From JAFGVL01 sp964546015 (GTDB taxonomy: Bacteria; Bacteroidota; Bacteroidia; Bacteroidales; Paludibacteraceae), in the NCBI GenBank assembly GCA_964546015.1, contig CAZJHO010000002.1:124001-188000 (forward strand): a DNA stretch of 64,000 bases, read 5' to 3'. Positions 16,876 through 25,060 of the stretch are shown here, in pieces (positions within the stretch are counted from its first letter, which is position 1; each line of letters begins with the position of its first letter). The notes beneath the pieces are model-generated. The model saw nothing but the letters and a program-made list of their open reading frames with translations, did not search any database and was not told the origin of the DNA. A program made the position numbers and the translations under genes.

Positions 16876-18324
16876 ATGTTATTTAACTCCATCGAATTTG
16901 CCGTCTTTATGCCCATTGTTTTCCTTATCTATTGGGCATTACAGGGAAATGTAAAAACGCAAAACATATTCCTTCTCGCTGCGAGTTATTTCTTTTATGC
17001 TTGGTGGGATTGGCGGTATTTGTCATTAATTCTATTTTGTTCCATAACAAATTATGTAGGCGGACTATTGATGATGAAAACCAATGAACAACGGCGACGA
17101 AAACTTATTTTGACTGCTTGCTGTTTGGTTTCATTAGGTGTTTTAGGAGTGTTTAAATATTACGACTTTTTTGTAAGTTCATTTGTTGATGCTTTTTCAT
17201 TATTTGGACTTAAACTACAGCCACATACTCTTCATCTTATTTTGCCTGTTGGAATTAGTTTTTATACTTTCCATACATTATCATATACGATTGATGTTTA
17301 CCGTAAACATTTTGAACCAACCAAAGATATAATTTCATTTTTCCTTTTTGTAAGTATTTTTCCACTGGCAATGGCAGGTCCAATCGAACGGGCAACTAAC
17401 CTTTTGCCTCAAATCTACAAAAAGCGTGAATTTGATTATTCGCAAGCAGTTGACGGCATGCGCCAAATTTTATGGGGATTGTTTAAGAAAATTGTAATTG
17501 CAGATAATTGCGCCGAAATTGTAAACAGAACTTTTGATAATTACCATACAATGCCCGGAAGTACATTGGCTATTGGTGTCATATTTTTTGCATTCCAAAT
17601 TTATGGCGATTTTTCGGGATATTCGGATATGGCAATCGGTATCGGCAAATTATTAGGATTTAAATTTCTGCGCAACTTCAATTATCCATATTTCTCAAGA
17701 GATATTGCCGAATTTTGGCGTCGTTGGCACATGTCTTTGACTACTTGGTTTCGCGATTATTTGTATATTCCGCTTGGAGGAAGTCGTGGCTCAAAATGGA
17801 TGGTTGTGCGCAATACATTTATTATATTTCTCGTAAGTGGTTTTTGGCACGGAGCAAATTGGACATTCATTGCATGGGGCGCCTTTCATGCGGCTTTATT
17901 CCTCCCGCTTATCTTAACCAAGAAAAACCGTAAATATACCAATGTGGTAGCCGAAGGAAAACTCTTGCCAAGTGTGAAGGAAATCTTTCAAATGGCAATT
18001 ACCTTTAGCTTAGTGGTGATTGGGTGGATATTTTTTAGAGCAGAGAGTATTGGACAAGCATGTGAATATATTTGTCGGTTATTTTCAAAATCATTATTCT
18101 CTATTCCACCCAACGAGAAAGTAAAAATATTGACAGTACTTTGTTTTACCTTTGTGTCACTTGTTGTAGAATGGTTGTTGCGCACAAAAGAACATGGATT
18201 ACAAATTGATGCGATAAAATACTCTTTTGTTCGATGGGCTATTTACCTTGCTATTGTAATATTTATCTATGTATATTTCCCTTTTAGTGGTGAAAAATCA
18301 AATTTCATTTATTTCCAATTTTAA
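16876..18324 (+). CDS. MBOAT family membrane O-acyltransferase (AlgI/DltB-like)
   Basis: A polytopic inner-membrane protein of 482 residues with many hydrophobic segments. It has the MBOAT hallmarks MLFNSIEFAVFMPIVFLIYW at the start, FPLAMAGPIERA, FWRRWHMSLTTWFRDYLYIP, and the catalytic His in VSGFWHGANWTFIAWG. It should pass an acyl group, usually acetyl, across the membrane onto exported glycan. The next gene, 2 bases downstream, encodes an SGNH-type partner, as in alginate and teichoic-acid acylation systems. Confidence 0.95.
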   Translation: MLFNSIEFAVFMPIVFLIYWALQGNVKTQNIFLLAASYFFYAWWDWRYLSLILFCSITNYVGGLLMMKTNEQRRRKLILTACCLVSLGVLGVFKYYDFFVSSFVDAFSLFGLKLQPHTLHLILPVGISFYTFHTLSYTIDVYRKHFEPTKDIISFFLFVSIFPLAMAGPIERATNLLPQIYKKREFDYSQAVDGMRQILWGLFKKIVIADNCAEIVNRTFDNYHTMPGSTLAIGVIFFAFQIYGDFSGYSDMAIGIGKLLGFKFLRNFNYPYFSRDIAEFWRRWHMSLTTWFRDYLYIPLGGSRGSKWMVVRNTFIIFLVSGFWHGANWTFIAWGAFHAALFLPLILTKKNRKYTNVVAEGKLLPSVKEIFQMAITFSLVVIGWIFFRAESIGQACEYICRLFSKSLFSIPPNEKVKILTVLCFTFVSLVVEWLLRTKEHGLQIDAIKYSFVRWAIYLAIVIFIYVYFPFSGEKSNFIYFQF

Positions 18325-18326
18325 TT

Positions 18327-19256
18327 ATGAAGAAATTTATACAAAAAGTAATATTATTTGTAGTAATTGTTATTGGACTTTTAATTTGCATACTTTTTTT
18401 AGGAAAAAACCCTTTCGAAAAACATATTTTGGCTGTTTATCCTGAAAAAATAAAATTATTGGATGAAACAATATCCCCTAAAATAATCTTTATTGGTGGA
18501 TCTAATGTATGTTATGGATTAAATAGTAAGCAAATATCGGATAGTTTGTTAATTCCGGTTGTAAATACTTCAATACATGCAGGTATAGGATTGGACTTTC
18601 TAATGACAGATTTAGAACCTCATGTTAATAAAGGGGATATTGTTGTTTTGATTCCTGAATATCATCAATTACTAGGAGGAGATTACTATGGTGGAATTGA
18701 AATGGTATCTGTTGTTATAGACATTTATCCGCAAGGTCTTTTACATTTGTCTGCTAAACAATGGAAGAAGACACATCCATATTTTTTAAAGTATTTACAA
18801 GGAAAACTAAAAAATATTTTTCAAGAAAATGTTGGTGACAGGGGAATTTACGACAAAGATGTGTTTAATAAGTATGGAGATGCTTGTGGGCATTGGAACA
18901 AAGAAGAAAGCTCATTCTTTTTACCTTTTTCTCAAAATACAGCTGAAGCAAAAATAAATAAGGATGCTATAAATGGGATTCTTTCTTTCAAAGAAAAAGT
19001 AGAAAACAAGGATGCAAAATTCATATTATTGGCACCCGTTCTCCAAAGTAGTTCATATGACATCATTTCTTCAGAGATTAATTTGGTAAAAACCGAATTA
19101 GATAAAGTCGGTTTAAGTGAACATTTCAGTCCTCAACGATACAAATTTGCGGATAATTTAATCTTTGACACACCCTATCATTGTAATAAAAAAGGTGTTG
19201 ACTTAAGAACTGCCTATGTTATAGAGGATTTGAAAAAAATATTAGCAAATCAATGA
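18327..19256 (+). CDS. SGNH-hydrolase-like membrane-anchored protein, MBOAT partner
   Basis: A 309-residue protein with one N-terminal membrane segment (about residues 5-25) and a periplasmic SGNH-like domain. The nucleophile block is FIGGSNVCYGL and the C-terminal Asp/His block is FDTPYHCNKKG. In DltD/AlgX-type systems such a protein completes acyl transfer from the MBOAT carrier to the polymer. It directly follows the MBOAT gene. Its last codons overlap an ATG that opens a decayed GT2 fragment (19253). Confidence 0.85.
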   Translation: MKKFIQKVILFVVIVIGLLICILFLGKNPFEKHILAVYPEKIKLLDETISPKIIFIGGSNVCYGLNSKQISDSLLIPVVNTSIHAGIGLDFLMTDLEPHVNKGDIVVLIPEYHQLLGGDYYGGIEMVSVVIDIYPQGLLHLSAKQWKKTHPYFLKYLQGKLKNIFQENVGDRGIYDKDVFNKYGDACGHWNKEESSFFLPFSQNTAEAKINKDAINGILSFKEKVENKDAKFILLAPVLQSSSYDIISSEINLVKTELDKVGLSEHFSPQRYKFADNLIFDTPYHCNKKGVDLRTAYVIEDLKKILANQ

Positions 19257-19330
19257 AACTCGCCATCATAACCATTAATTATAACAATACATAAGGTTTG
19301 CAAAAAATACTTAAAATAAAATACAAATAA
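19253..19330 (+). pseudogene. Relic of a GT2 gene start
   Basis: ATG 19253 overlaps the upstream TGA and reads MKLAIITINYNNT, a stop, then GLQKILK. This matches the first ~20 residues of the intact GT2 at 24229 (MKLSIITINYNNAQGLQKTL) with one nonsense change, after which similarity ends. It is best read as the surviving 5' scrap of a GT2 gene replaced by the current gene at 19333, or as a recombination scar. Confidence 0.75.
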
Positions 19331-19332
19331 TT

Positions 19333-20391
19333 ATGAGGGCAGCAGTCTGTATAGTAACATATAATCAAGAAAAATATATAGCTCACGCGATAGAAAGTGT
19401 TTTAGCCCAAAAGACAAATTTTGGAGTAGATATAATTATTGGAGATGATGCTTCTACTGATAAAACAACAGACATTTGTAATGAATATGCTGCAAAGTAC
19501 AACAATCTCGATGTTTTTTGTTTTTTTAACAATAAAAATTTGCATAATAACGATGAAATATTAAAGAGAGAGAGAGAGAGAGGAGAGATTATAGTCTTAA
19601 ATGATGGTAAAAATAAAAGAACTGTCGGTAACACAATAAATGTTTTTAGATATATTTTTACAAATGCGGAATCAAAAGGGTATAAATATATTGCCATGCT
19701 TGACGGCGACGATTATTGGATTGATGAACATAAGCTACAAAAACAAATTGATTTTTTGGAGCAAAATCCTGATTACGCATTAATACACACAAATTGTGCA
19801 ACACTAAACCAAAAATCAGGAAAAATATCCTATCCTACTCGAAAGAAAGATGATGTACCCTCGGGAAATATTTTATCAAAAATAAGATATGTTGGTATTG
19901 CAAATTGTACAGTCGTACATCGCTTAAGTGTTTTAAAAAATATTGATTTAGCCTTTATTCTTTCGCTAGAACTATTGTCTTGTGATTATATTACCAATGC
20001 AATAATAGCTTCTGTATCGAAAGTTGCTTTTTTAGAAGATACAACAGCGGTTTGGCGAAAAAATATCGATTCAGTTTCTTCTTCTAAAAATGTAGAAAAA
20101 CAAATGAAGTATATCGAACATGAGGTTAAACAAGCTGTTGCATTAGCAAAGTTATTTCCTAATGAAGAAATATTTTCATTTTCTATTGAGGAGCAAAATC
20201 TTTTCAGGGCTTATCGCAGCATGGAAATTGCTTATGGATTAAAAAATTATGATTTAGCTCATAAAACAGCATTATCAAAAATTCTTCCGAAAACTGACAA
20301 ACATGTATATTGGGCACGAAATAGATTTCTGTTTTATATTTATCCTATATGCAGAAAAATAGTTACTTTTTTTAATAAAATATTTAAATAA
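19333..20391 (+). CDS. Family 2 glycosyltransferase containing an in-frame (AG)9 tract
   Basis: A 352-residue GT2 with AVCIVTYNQEKYIAHAIESV, IIIGDDASTDKTT and the metal site MLDGDDYWIDEHKLQKQ. The region between the two motifs (about residues 66-105) is longer than usual and includes KRERERGE, encoded by an uninterrupted dinucleotide run at 19565-19582. Slippage there would shift the frame and truncate the protein before the metal site, so the gene could be phase-variable. The frame is open as sequenced. It is followed 7 bases later by another transferase. Confidence 0.88.
   Translation: MRAAVCIVTYNQEKYIAHAIESVLAQKTNFGVDIIIGDDASTDKTTDICNEYAAKYNNLDVFCFFNNKNLHNNDEILKRERERGEIIVLNDGKNKRTVGNTINVFRYIFTNAESKGYKYIAMLDGDDYWIDEHKLQKQIDFLEQNPDYALIHTNCATLNQKSGKISYPTRKKDDVPSGNILSKIRYVGIANCTVVHRLSVLKNIDLAFILSLELLSCDYITNAIIASVSKVAFLEDTTAVWRKNIDSVSSSKNVEKQMKYIEHEVKQAVALAKLFPNEEIFSFSIEEQNLFRAYRSMEIAYGLKNYDLAHKTALSKILPKTDKHVYWARNRFLFYIYPICRKIVTFFNKIFK
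19565..19582 (+). repeat. (AG)9 dinucleotide microsatellite within a GT2 gene
   Basis: Nine uninterrupted AG units inside the coding region, followed by GGAGAGA. A gain or loss of one unit changes the reading frame. This is the only dinucleotide run of this length I noticed in the window. Confidence 0.9.
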
Positions 20392-20398
20392 TTTCAAT

Positions 20399-21250
20399 AT
20401 GGCTTCTTCTATTAAAAATATTGTTTTTAGAAAAAATAATGTATTATATGTTTTTATTTCATTGTTGCGTTTGTTTTTTATCCGAAAATTTTGGTCTATT
20501 AAGAAAAAAATAAAAGGGATAAATAAGCCAATTATACATCTTTATGCTATTTGTCGGAATGAAGAAGCGATAATTCCATTTTTTATGCAACACTATAGTC
20601 ATTTCGTTGATCATTTTTATATCTATGACAATTATTCGGATGATAATACAGATAAATTACTGGAAGAATATGCCAATGTTACTGTAATTAAGTTTGACAC
20701 GGGAGGAAAATTTGATGATGCTACACATCTAAAAATAAGACAACATGCTTGGAAAAAATCAAGAGGGAAAGCAGACTATGTAATAATGATTGATATAGAT
20801 GAATTTTTATATTATTCAGGGGATATATTTGAGTACTTGGACAGAACTATTTATTCTGTTTTCCAAACTCAGGGATATGATATGTACACCGCAACATTTC
20901 CTACCGAAGGAATCCCATTGACAGAACAAGTTAAAAATGGCGTGCCCAATAGCTTTTACAATAAAAGCATATTGTTTAATCCAAATAAAATAGTCGAAAT
21001 AAATTATACCATAGGAGGGCATGGAGCAAACCCAAATGGGATAGTGCGAATAAATTCTACCGATTTTAAAATGTTGCATTATAAGAACTTGAGTTTGGAC
21101 TATATAATGAAAAGGGTTAATAGTTATAGGGAAAGGTTTTCAAAACTGAATATTGACAAAGGTTATGGAAGTGAATATTTGCTTGAAGATGAAAAAATAA
21201 AAAAAGATTTTGATCAAAAATTAAATCAATCGGAAAAAGTTATTGAATAA
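20399..21250 (+). CDS. Glycosyltransferase, GT2-like Glyco_tranf_2_4 / GT92-like group
   Basis: A 283-residue protein with HLYAICRNEEAIIPFFMQHY, HFYIYDNYSDDNTDKLL and the metal site VIMIDIDEFLYY. These are features of the Glyco_tranf_2_4 and DUF23/GT92-related transferases. A positively charged N-terminus (about 45 residues) precedes the domain. It acts presumably on the lipid-linked glycan. A 79-base spacer without recognizable features follows. Confidence 0.85.
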   Translation: MASSIKNIVFRKNNVLYVFISLLRLFFIRKFWSIKKKIKGINKPIIHLYAICRNEEAIIPFFMQHYSHFVDHFYIYDNYSDDNTDKLLEEYANVTVIKFDTGGKFDDATHLKIRQHAWKKSRGKADYVIMIDIDEFLYYSGDIFEYLDRTIYSVFQTQGYDMYTATFPTEGIPLTEQVKNGVPNSFYNKSILFNPNKIVEINYTIGGHGANPNGIVRINSTDFKMLHYKNLSLDYIMKRVNSYRERFSKLNIDKGYGSEYLLEDEKIKKDFDQKLNQSEKVIE

Positions 21251-21329
21251 TAAGAAATGTTGCAAAATATTGCTGCTACATATTAAACATGACAGAATAA
21301 TCTACATAACATTCAAATATATATAAGCT

Positions 21330-21980
21330 ATGAATTCCTCTTTAAAAATTTATTTTGAACAAATGCGATACTCTTTTACTGCTTGGGGATTCTTTTTTTG
21401 GCTAAATTGTTTCAGGAAAAATTCTTCTTCAAACTTGAAAAAATGTATATTGCCAACCTCTAAGTGTGTTTTTGAAATTAATAAAAACGCAAAAATATAT
21501 TTGCATAAAAAATTTGTTTATGGTTGGCGTGAATTTTCTAAATCTAAAATCGAAAGCCGGCTTTTAATAGGATCTTCGGGGACTCTTATTGGAAATGGAT
21601 ATTTTAAAGCTTATGCGGGTGCTGACATACGAATAGTGAGAGATGGCGTATTAACTTTAAATTCAGGTTTTTGTAATGATGGCGTTCAAATTACATGTGG
21701 AAAAAAAATTACCATTGGAGAGCATTGTGCTATTGCTAGGAATGTTACTATAAGAGATTTTGATGCCCATGAAATAGACGGCAAAAAAGATGCAAAAGAA
21801 ATTTTCATAGGTAATCGGGTTTGGATAGGTACCAATGCCGTTATTTTAAAGGGTGTTCATATCTCTGATGGAGCTGTGGTCGCTGCGGGTGCTGTAGTTA
21901 CAAAAGATGTTCCCGCCAATGCTCTGGTGGCAGGAGTTCCTGCTAAAGTTATAAAAGAAAATATTTCCTGGAATTTATAA
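21330..21980 (+). CDS. Left-handed beta-helix acyltransferase (paralog of 11215)
   Basis: A 216-residue hexapeptide-repeat acyltransferase. ITIGEHCAIARNVTIRDFDAHEIDG contains the likely catalytic His. IFIGNRVWIGTNAVILKGV, VAAGAVVTKDVP and GVPAKVIKEN follow. It aligns along its length with the protein at 11215. It stands 10 bases before the second FrhB-like gene, so the same acyltransferase type is twice linked to a redox/pyruvyl-transferase module. Confidence 0.9.
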   Translation: MNSSLKIYFEQMRYSFTAWGFFFWLNCFRKNSSSNLKKCILPTSKCVFEINKNAKIYLHKKFVYGWREFSKSKIESRLLIGSSGTLIGNGYFKAYAGADIRIVRDGVLTLNSGFCNDGVQITCGKKITIGEHCAIARNVTIRDFDAHEIDGKKDAKEIFIGNRVWIGTNAVILKGVHISDGAVVAAGAVVTKDVPANALVAGVPAKVIKENISWNL

Positions 21981-21990
21981 AAGTAATACT

Positions 21991-23178
21991 GTGAAAAATA
22001 TAAATACATATCTACTTACTAAGAATAAAATTTTTTGCTGTGGTTGTACCGGTTGTGTTGCTATATGTCCTGCCAGCTGCTTGATAATTGAAGAAGATGA
22101 ATTAGGTTTTGTATATCCGAAAATGGAAAATGAATCAAAGTGTACAAACTGTGGACTTTGTAAAAAAGTATGCCCTATTGATAATGCCGAAAATCTGAAA
22201 AATATCTATAGGAATGAATTAAAAAAACTACCTCAAGCAGTACAAGATAATAATTTCTTTGCTTATAAGAATCCGGATAAGGAAATTTTACTAAAAAGTA
22301 GCTCAGGAGGAGCTTTTAGTGGTATCGTTGATAGTTTTTGCAATGAAGAAACTTTTATTTGCGGTGTTGAAATGACTGAAGATTTTCAAGTAAGGCACAA
22401 GATTATAAAGGGGAAAGAAAACATTGCGAAATTTAGGAAATCAAAATATGTAAAGAGTGATTTAACCACTATCTATTCCGAAATAAAAAAGTTGCTACTT
22501 GACAATAACAGAGTTTTATTCACAGGTGTACCTTGTCAAACATCAGGATTAAGGGCATTCCTTGGGAAAGATTATGAAAATTTATTTATAATTGATTTCA
22601 CTTGTCATGGGGTACCGAGTAACAAAATGTTTAAATCATTTATTGCTGAAAAAGAAAAAGAATTTGGCAAAAAGATTATTAAATTCGATTTTAGGAATAA
22701 AGAAAGTATAGAAGAAACAAATTATTATATTTCTGTAAAATTTTTATTTGAAGATGGGTCTGTTGCTTTTAAGCCAAGGCTCAATAACGAATGGATGGAA
22801 ATGTTTTTGCATGGACATTCTTTAATGCCTTCTTGTTTGGAATGTAAATTTAGCTGTATAGAAAGGATTTCAGACATAACTTTAGCCGATTTCTGGGCAT
22901 TAGAAAAGGACTCGAACGGGATTTCTGTTGATGGAGTTTCTTTGGTTATGGCCAATACTATAAAAGGTTATGAAATGACTAAAAAGATAGGAGCAGCTGT
23001 GGGGGATAAAGAAAAAGCCTTGGAGGGACAAGAACATCTTTTTAGACCATCAAAACATAATCAAAATAAAAGGAATATTTTTCAGAAGACATTTATTAAG
23101 AAAGGTTTTCTTGCAGCTTATTATAAAACTCAAAAAAGAGAAAATTGTTTTCTTAAAATTATACGCAAATTCACCTGA
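21991..23178 (+). CDS. Coenzyme F420 hydrogenase/dehydrogenase beta-subunit-like Fe-S protein
   Basis: Second FrhB-like protein, 395 residues, starting at GTG 21991. Two 4Fe-4S motifs (CCGCTGCVAICP and CTNCGLCKKVCP) precede the FrhB core with SSGGAFSGIVDSF, VLFTGVPCQTSGLRAFLG, DFTCHGVPS and CLECKFSCIERISDITLADFW. It has the same architecture as the protein at 6021 but is clearly diverged. The pyruvyl transferase follows after 3 bases. Electron donor and substrate are unknown; the recurring neighbour makes a role in glycan modification likely. Confidence 0.87.
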   Translation: MKNINTYLLTKNKIFCCGCTGCVAICPASCLIIEEDELGFVYPKMENESKCTNCGLCKKVCPIDNAENLKNIYRNELKKLPQAVQDNNFFAYKNPDKEILLKSSSGGAFSGIVDSFCNEETFICGVEMTEDFQVRHKIIKGKENIAKFRKSKYVKSDLTTIYSEIKKLLLDNNRVLFTGVPCQTSGLRAFLGKDYENLFIIDFTCHGVPSNKMFKSFIAEKEKEFGKKIIKFDFRNKESIEETNYYISVKFLFEDGSVAFKPRLNNEWMEMFLHGHSLMPSCLECKFSCIERISDITLADFWALEKDSNGISVDGVSLVMANTIKGYEMTKKIGAAVGDKEKALEGQEHLFRPSKHNQNKRNIFQKTFIKKGFLAAYYKTQKRENCFLKIIRKFT

Positions 23179-23181
23179 ATT

Positions 23182-24216
23182 ATGAAGATAGGAATTCTGA
23201 CAATGCACAATTCACCAAACTTTGGTGCTGTTCTTCAATGTTTTGCTTTATGCAAAACATTGAAGAACATAGGACATAGTCCTATGTTGATTGATAGGAT
23301 TCAAGATGGATTGGTTATACCAAAGCTATCTTTGAAGAAAAAAATAAATCATATTTTGAAGCCATATCCTTTTATATTTTTTCGAAATAAATACTTGAAA
23401 CCAACAACTGAAAGAATAAATAATTCAAAAGATATGGCTTTGCTCGAGAAATATAATTTTGATGCAATTATTGTTGGCAGTGATCAAGTTTGGAGAAAAG
23501 AATATAGCCAAGTTGGCTATAATTATTTTTTGGATTTTGCAGATAATAAGGTCAGAAAAATTGCTTATGCCGCTTCGTTTGGAAAGAAAGAATGGACTTG
23601 CGATTCGGATACAACAGATAAGATAAGAAATTTAGTTGCCCGTTTTACGGCTGTTTCTTTAAGGAAAGAATCGGGAATTACTATTTGTAAGGATATTTTA
23701 GGTTATTCAGAAACAACTTTTGTATTAGATCCTACCTTATTGTTAACAAAATCCGAGTATAAAAAATATCTTCCTATAACGGATAAGAAAAACAATCAAA
23801 TTGTAACTTATATTCTGGATGAAACAGAAAAAACAAGATTTTTGGTAGATTCTGTTAATAAAAAGGTTTCGTTGCCAATAAATGATCTTTTTGTCAATCG
23901 AAATTTACAGATTTCAGAATGGGCGAGCAATATTGCCAATGCCGAATATGTTTTGACTGATTCTTATCATGGAATGATTTTCTCAATTATATTTAACAAA
24001 CAATTTATTGTTTTAGGAAACAAAGATAGAGGATTAGATAGATTTGTATCTCTTTTAAGATTGCTTGATTTAGAAAATAGATTATTAATTGATGATATAT
24101 CGGAATCAAAAATTGATTTCTTACTAAACGACATAATTGAATATCAAACAGTGAATAAAATTATAGAAACAAAAAGAATAGCGTCTATTGAATTTTTGAA
24201 AAACAGCTTAGATTAA
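23182..24216 (+). CDS. Polysaccharide pyruvyl transferase family protein (close paralog of 13775)
   Basis: A 344-residue PS_pyruv_trans protein. It has NFGAVLQCFALCKTLKNIGH at the N-terminus, IIVGSDQVWRKEYSQVGYNY, KIAYAASFGK and TDSYHGMIFSIIFNKQF. Similarity to the 13775 product is high throughout. At the DNA level a 75-base block near the start is almost identical and carries the tandem hairpins at 23229-23288. The third copy (7258) lacks this block. Predicted PEP-dependent pyruvylation of a glycan residue. Confidence 0.9.
   Translation: MKIGILTMHNSPNFGAVLQCFALCKTLKNIGHSPMLIDRIQDGLVIPKLSLKKKINHILKPYPFIFFRNKYLKPTTERINNSKDMALLEKYNFDAIIVGSDQVWRKEYSQVGYNYFLDFADNKVRKIAYAASFGKKEWTCDSDTTDKIRNLVARFTAVSLRKESGITICKDILGYSETTFVLDPTLLLTKSEYKKYLPITDKKNNQIVTYILDETEKTRFLVDSVNKKVSLPINDLFVNRNLQISEWASNIANAEYVLTDSYHGMIFSIIFNKQFIVLGNKDRGLDRFVSLLRLLDLENRLLIDDISESKIDFLLNDIIEYQTVNKIIETKRIASIEFLKNSLD
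23229..23288 (+). repeat. Tandem intragenic hairpins, copy 2
   Basis: Hairpin A at 23229-23269 is identical to copy 1 (18-bp stem, TTTAT loop). Hairpin B at 23266-23288 has arms AACATAGGAC and GTCCTATGTT around ATA, a perfect 10-bp stem. Relative to copy 1, one stem pair changed from G-C to A-T on both sides and a T-G pair became C-G. The remaining differences are in the loop. Seen directly; whether selection or templated repair explains it is open. Confidence 0.8.
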
Positions 24217-24228
24217 AACTGAAAAACA

Positions 24229-25026
24229 ATGAAACTCTCTATAATCACCATAAATTATAATAATGCGCAAGGTTTGCAAAAAACGCTTGAAAGCATCCGT
24301 GTGCAAACTTTTACCGATTACGAACAAATCATAATTGATGGAGGAAGCACAGATGAGAGTTTGGAAATAATTAAGAATTATGAAACGAAGTTCAACATTG
24401 GCCAATTAAAAATTAAAAATTACCAATATATCAGTGAAAAAGATACCGGCATATACAATGCCCAAAATAAAGCAATATTAAAAGCCAAAGGCGAATATTG
24501 TTTGTTCTTAAACAGTGGCGATTATTTTACTGGTCAAAATGTATTGGAGCGGGTATTTGCGGCTAACCCTACAGCTGACATTATTTGGGGAAATTTGATC
24601 GTGCTTGATAGAGGAAATGTCATTGTTAGCAAAGGAAAAGAAAAGCTAACATTTTTTGATGTCTATTCCAGTAAAATTAAACATCAAGCATCTTTTATCA
24701 AACGAAGTTTATTCGATAAATACGGATTATACGACGAATCTCTGAAAATCGTTGCCGATTGGGCTTTCTTTTTCAAAACGGTTGGATTTAATAATGTACC
24801 TTTGCAATATTTGGATATAAATATTGCTTGTTTTGAAAATAATGGATTTAGCAACAATAACCCCGAAATCTGTAAAACAGAACGACAACGAGTGTTAGAT
24901 CAATATATGCCCCGTATAATGCAAGAAGATTATTTGTTATTAAGTAAATATAGAGGAATAAAAAATATTGAAAAGTCAAAACTTGGCTGGTTATTATTTA
25001 GAATATTGGCAAAGTTTTTCAAATAG
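24229..25026 (+). CDS. Family 2 glycosyltransferase (WcaA-like)
   Basis: A 265-residue GT2 with LSIITINYNNAQGLQKTLES, IIIDGGSTDES, SEKDTGIYNAQNKAI and the metal site LFLNSGDYF (SGD instead of SDD). It also has KHQASFIKRSLF and IVADWAFF. Its first ~60 bases match the relic at 19253. It closes the second acyltransferase/FrhB/pyruvyl-transferase module. Linkage unknown. Confidence 0.92.
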   Translation: MKLSIITINYNNAQGLQKTLESIRVQTFTDYEQIIIDGGSTDESLEIIKNYETKFNIGQLKIKNYQYISEKDTGIYNAQNKAILKAKGEYCLFLNSGDYFTGQNVLERVFAANPTADIIWGNLIVLDRGNVIVSKGKEKLTFFDVYSSKIKHQASFIKRSLFDKYGLYDESLKIVADWAFFFKTVGFNNVPLQYLDINIACFENNGFSNNNPEICKTERQRVLDQYMPRIMQEDYLLLSKYRGIKNIEKSKLGWLLFRILAKFFK

Positions 25027-25060
25027 TCAATTGTAAATCGTTAAATCGTAAATTTATTAG

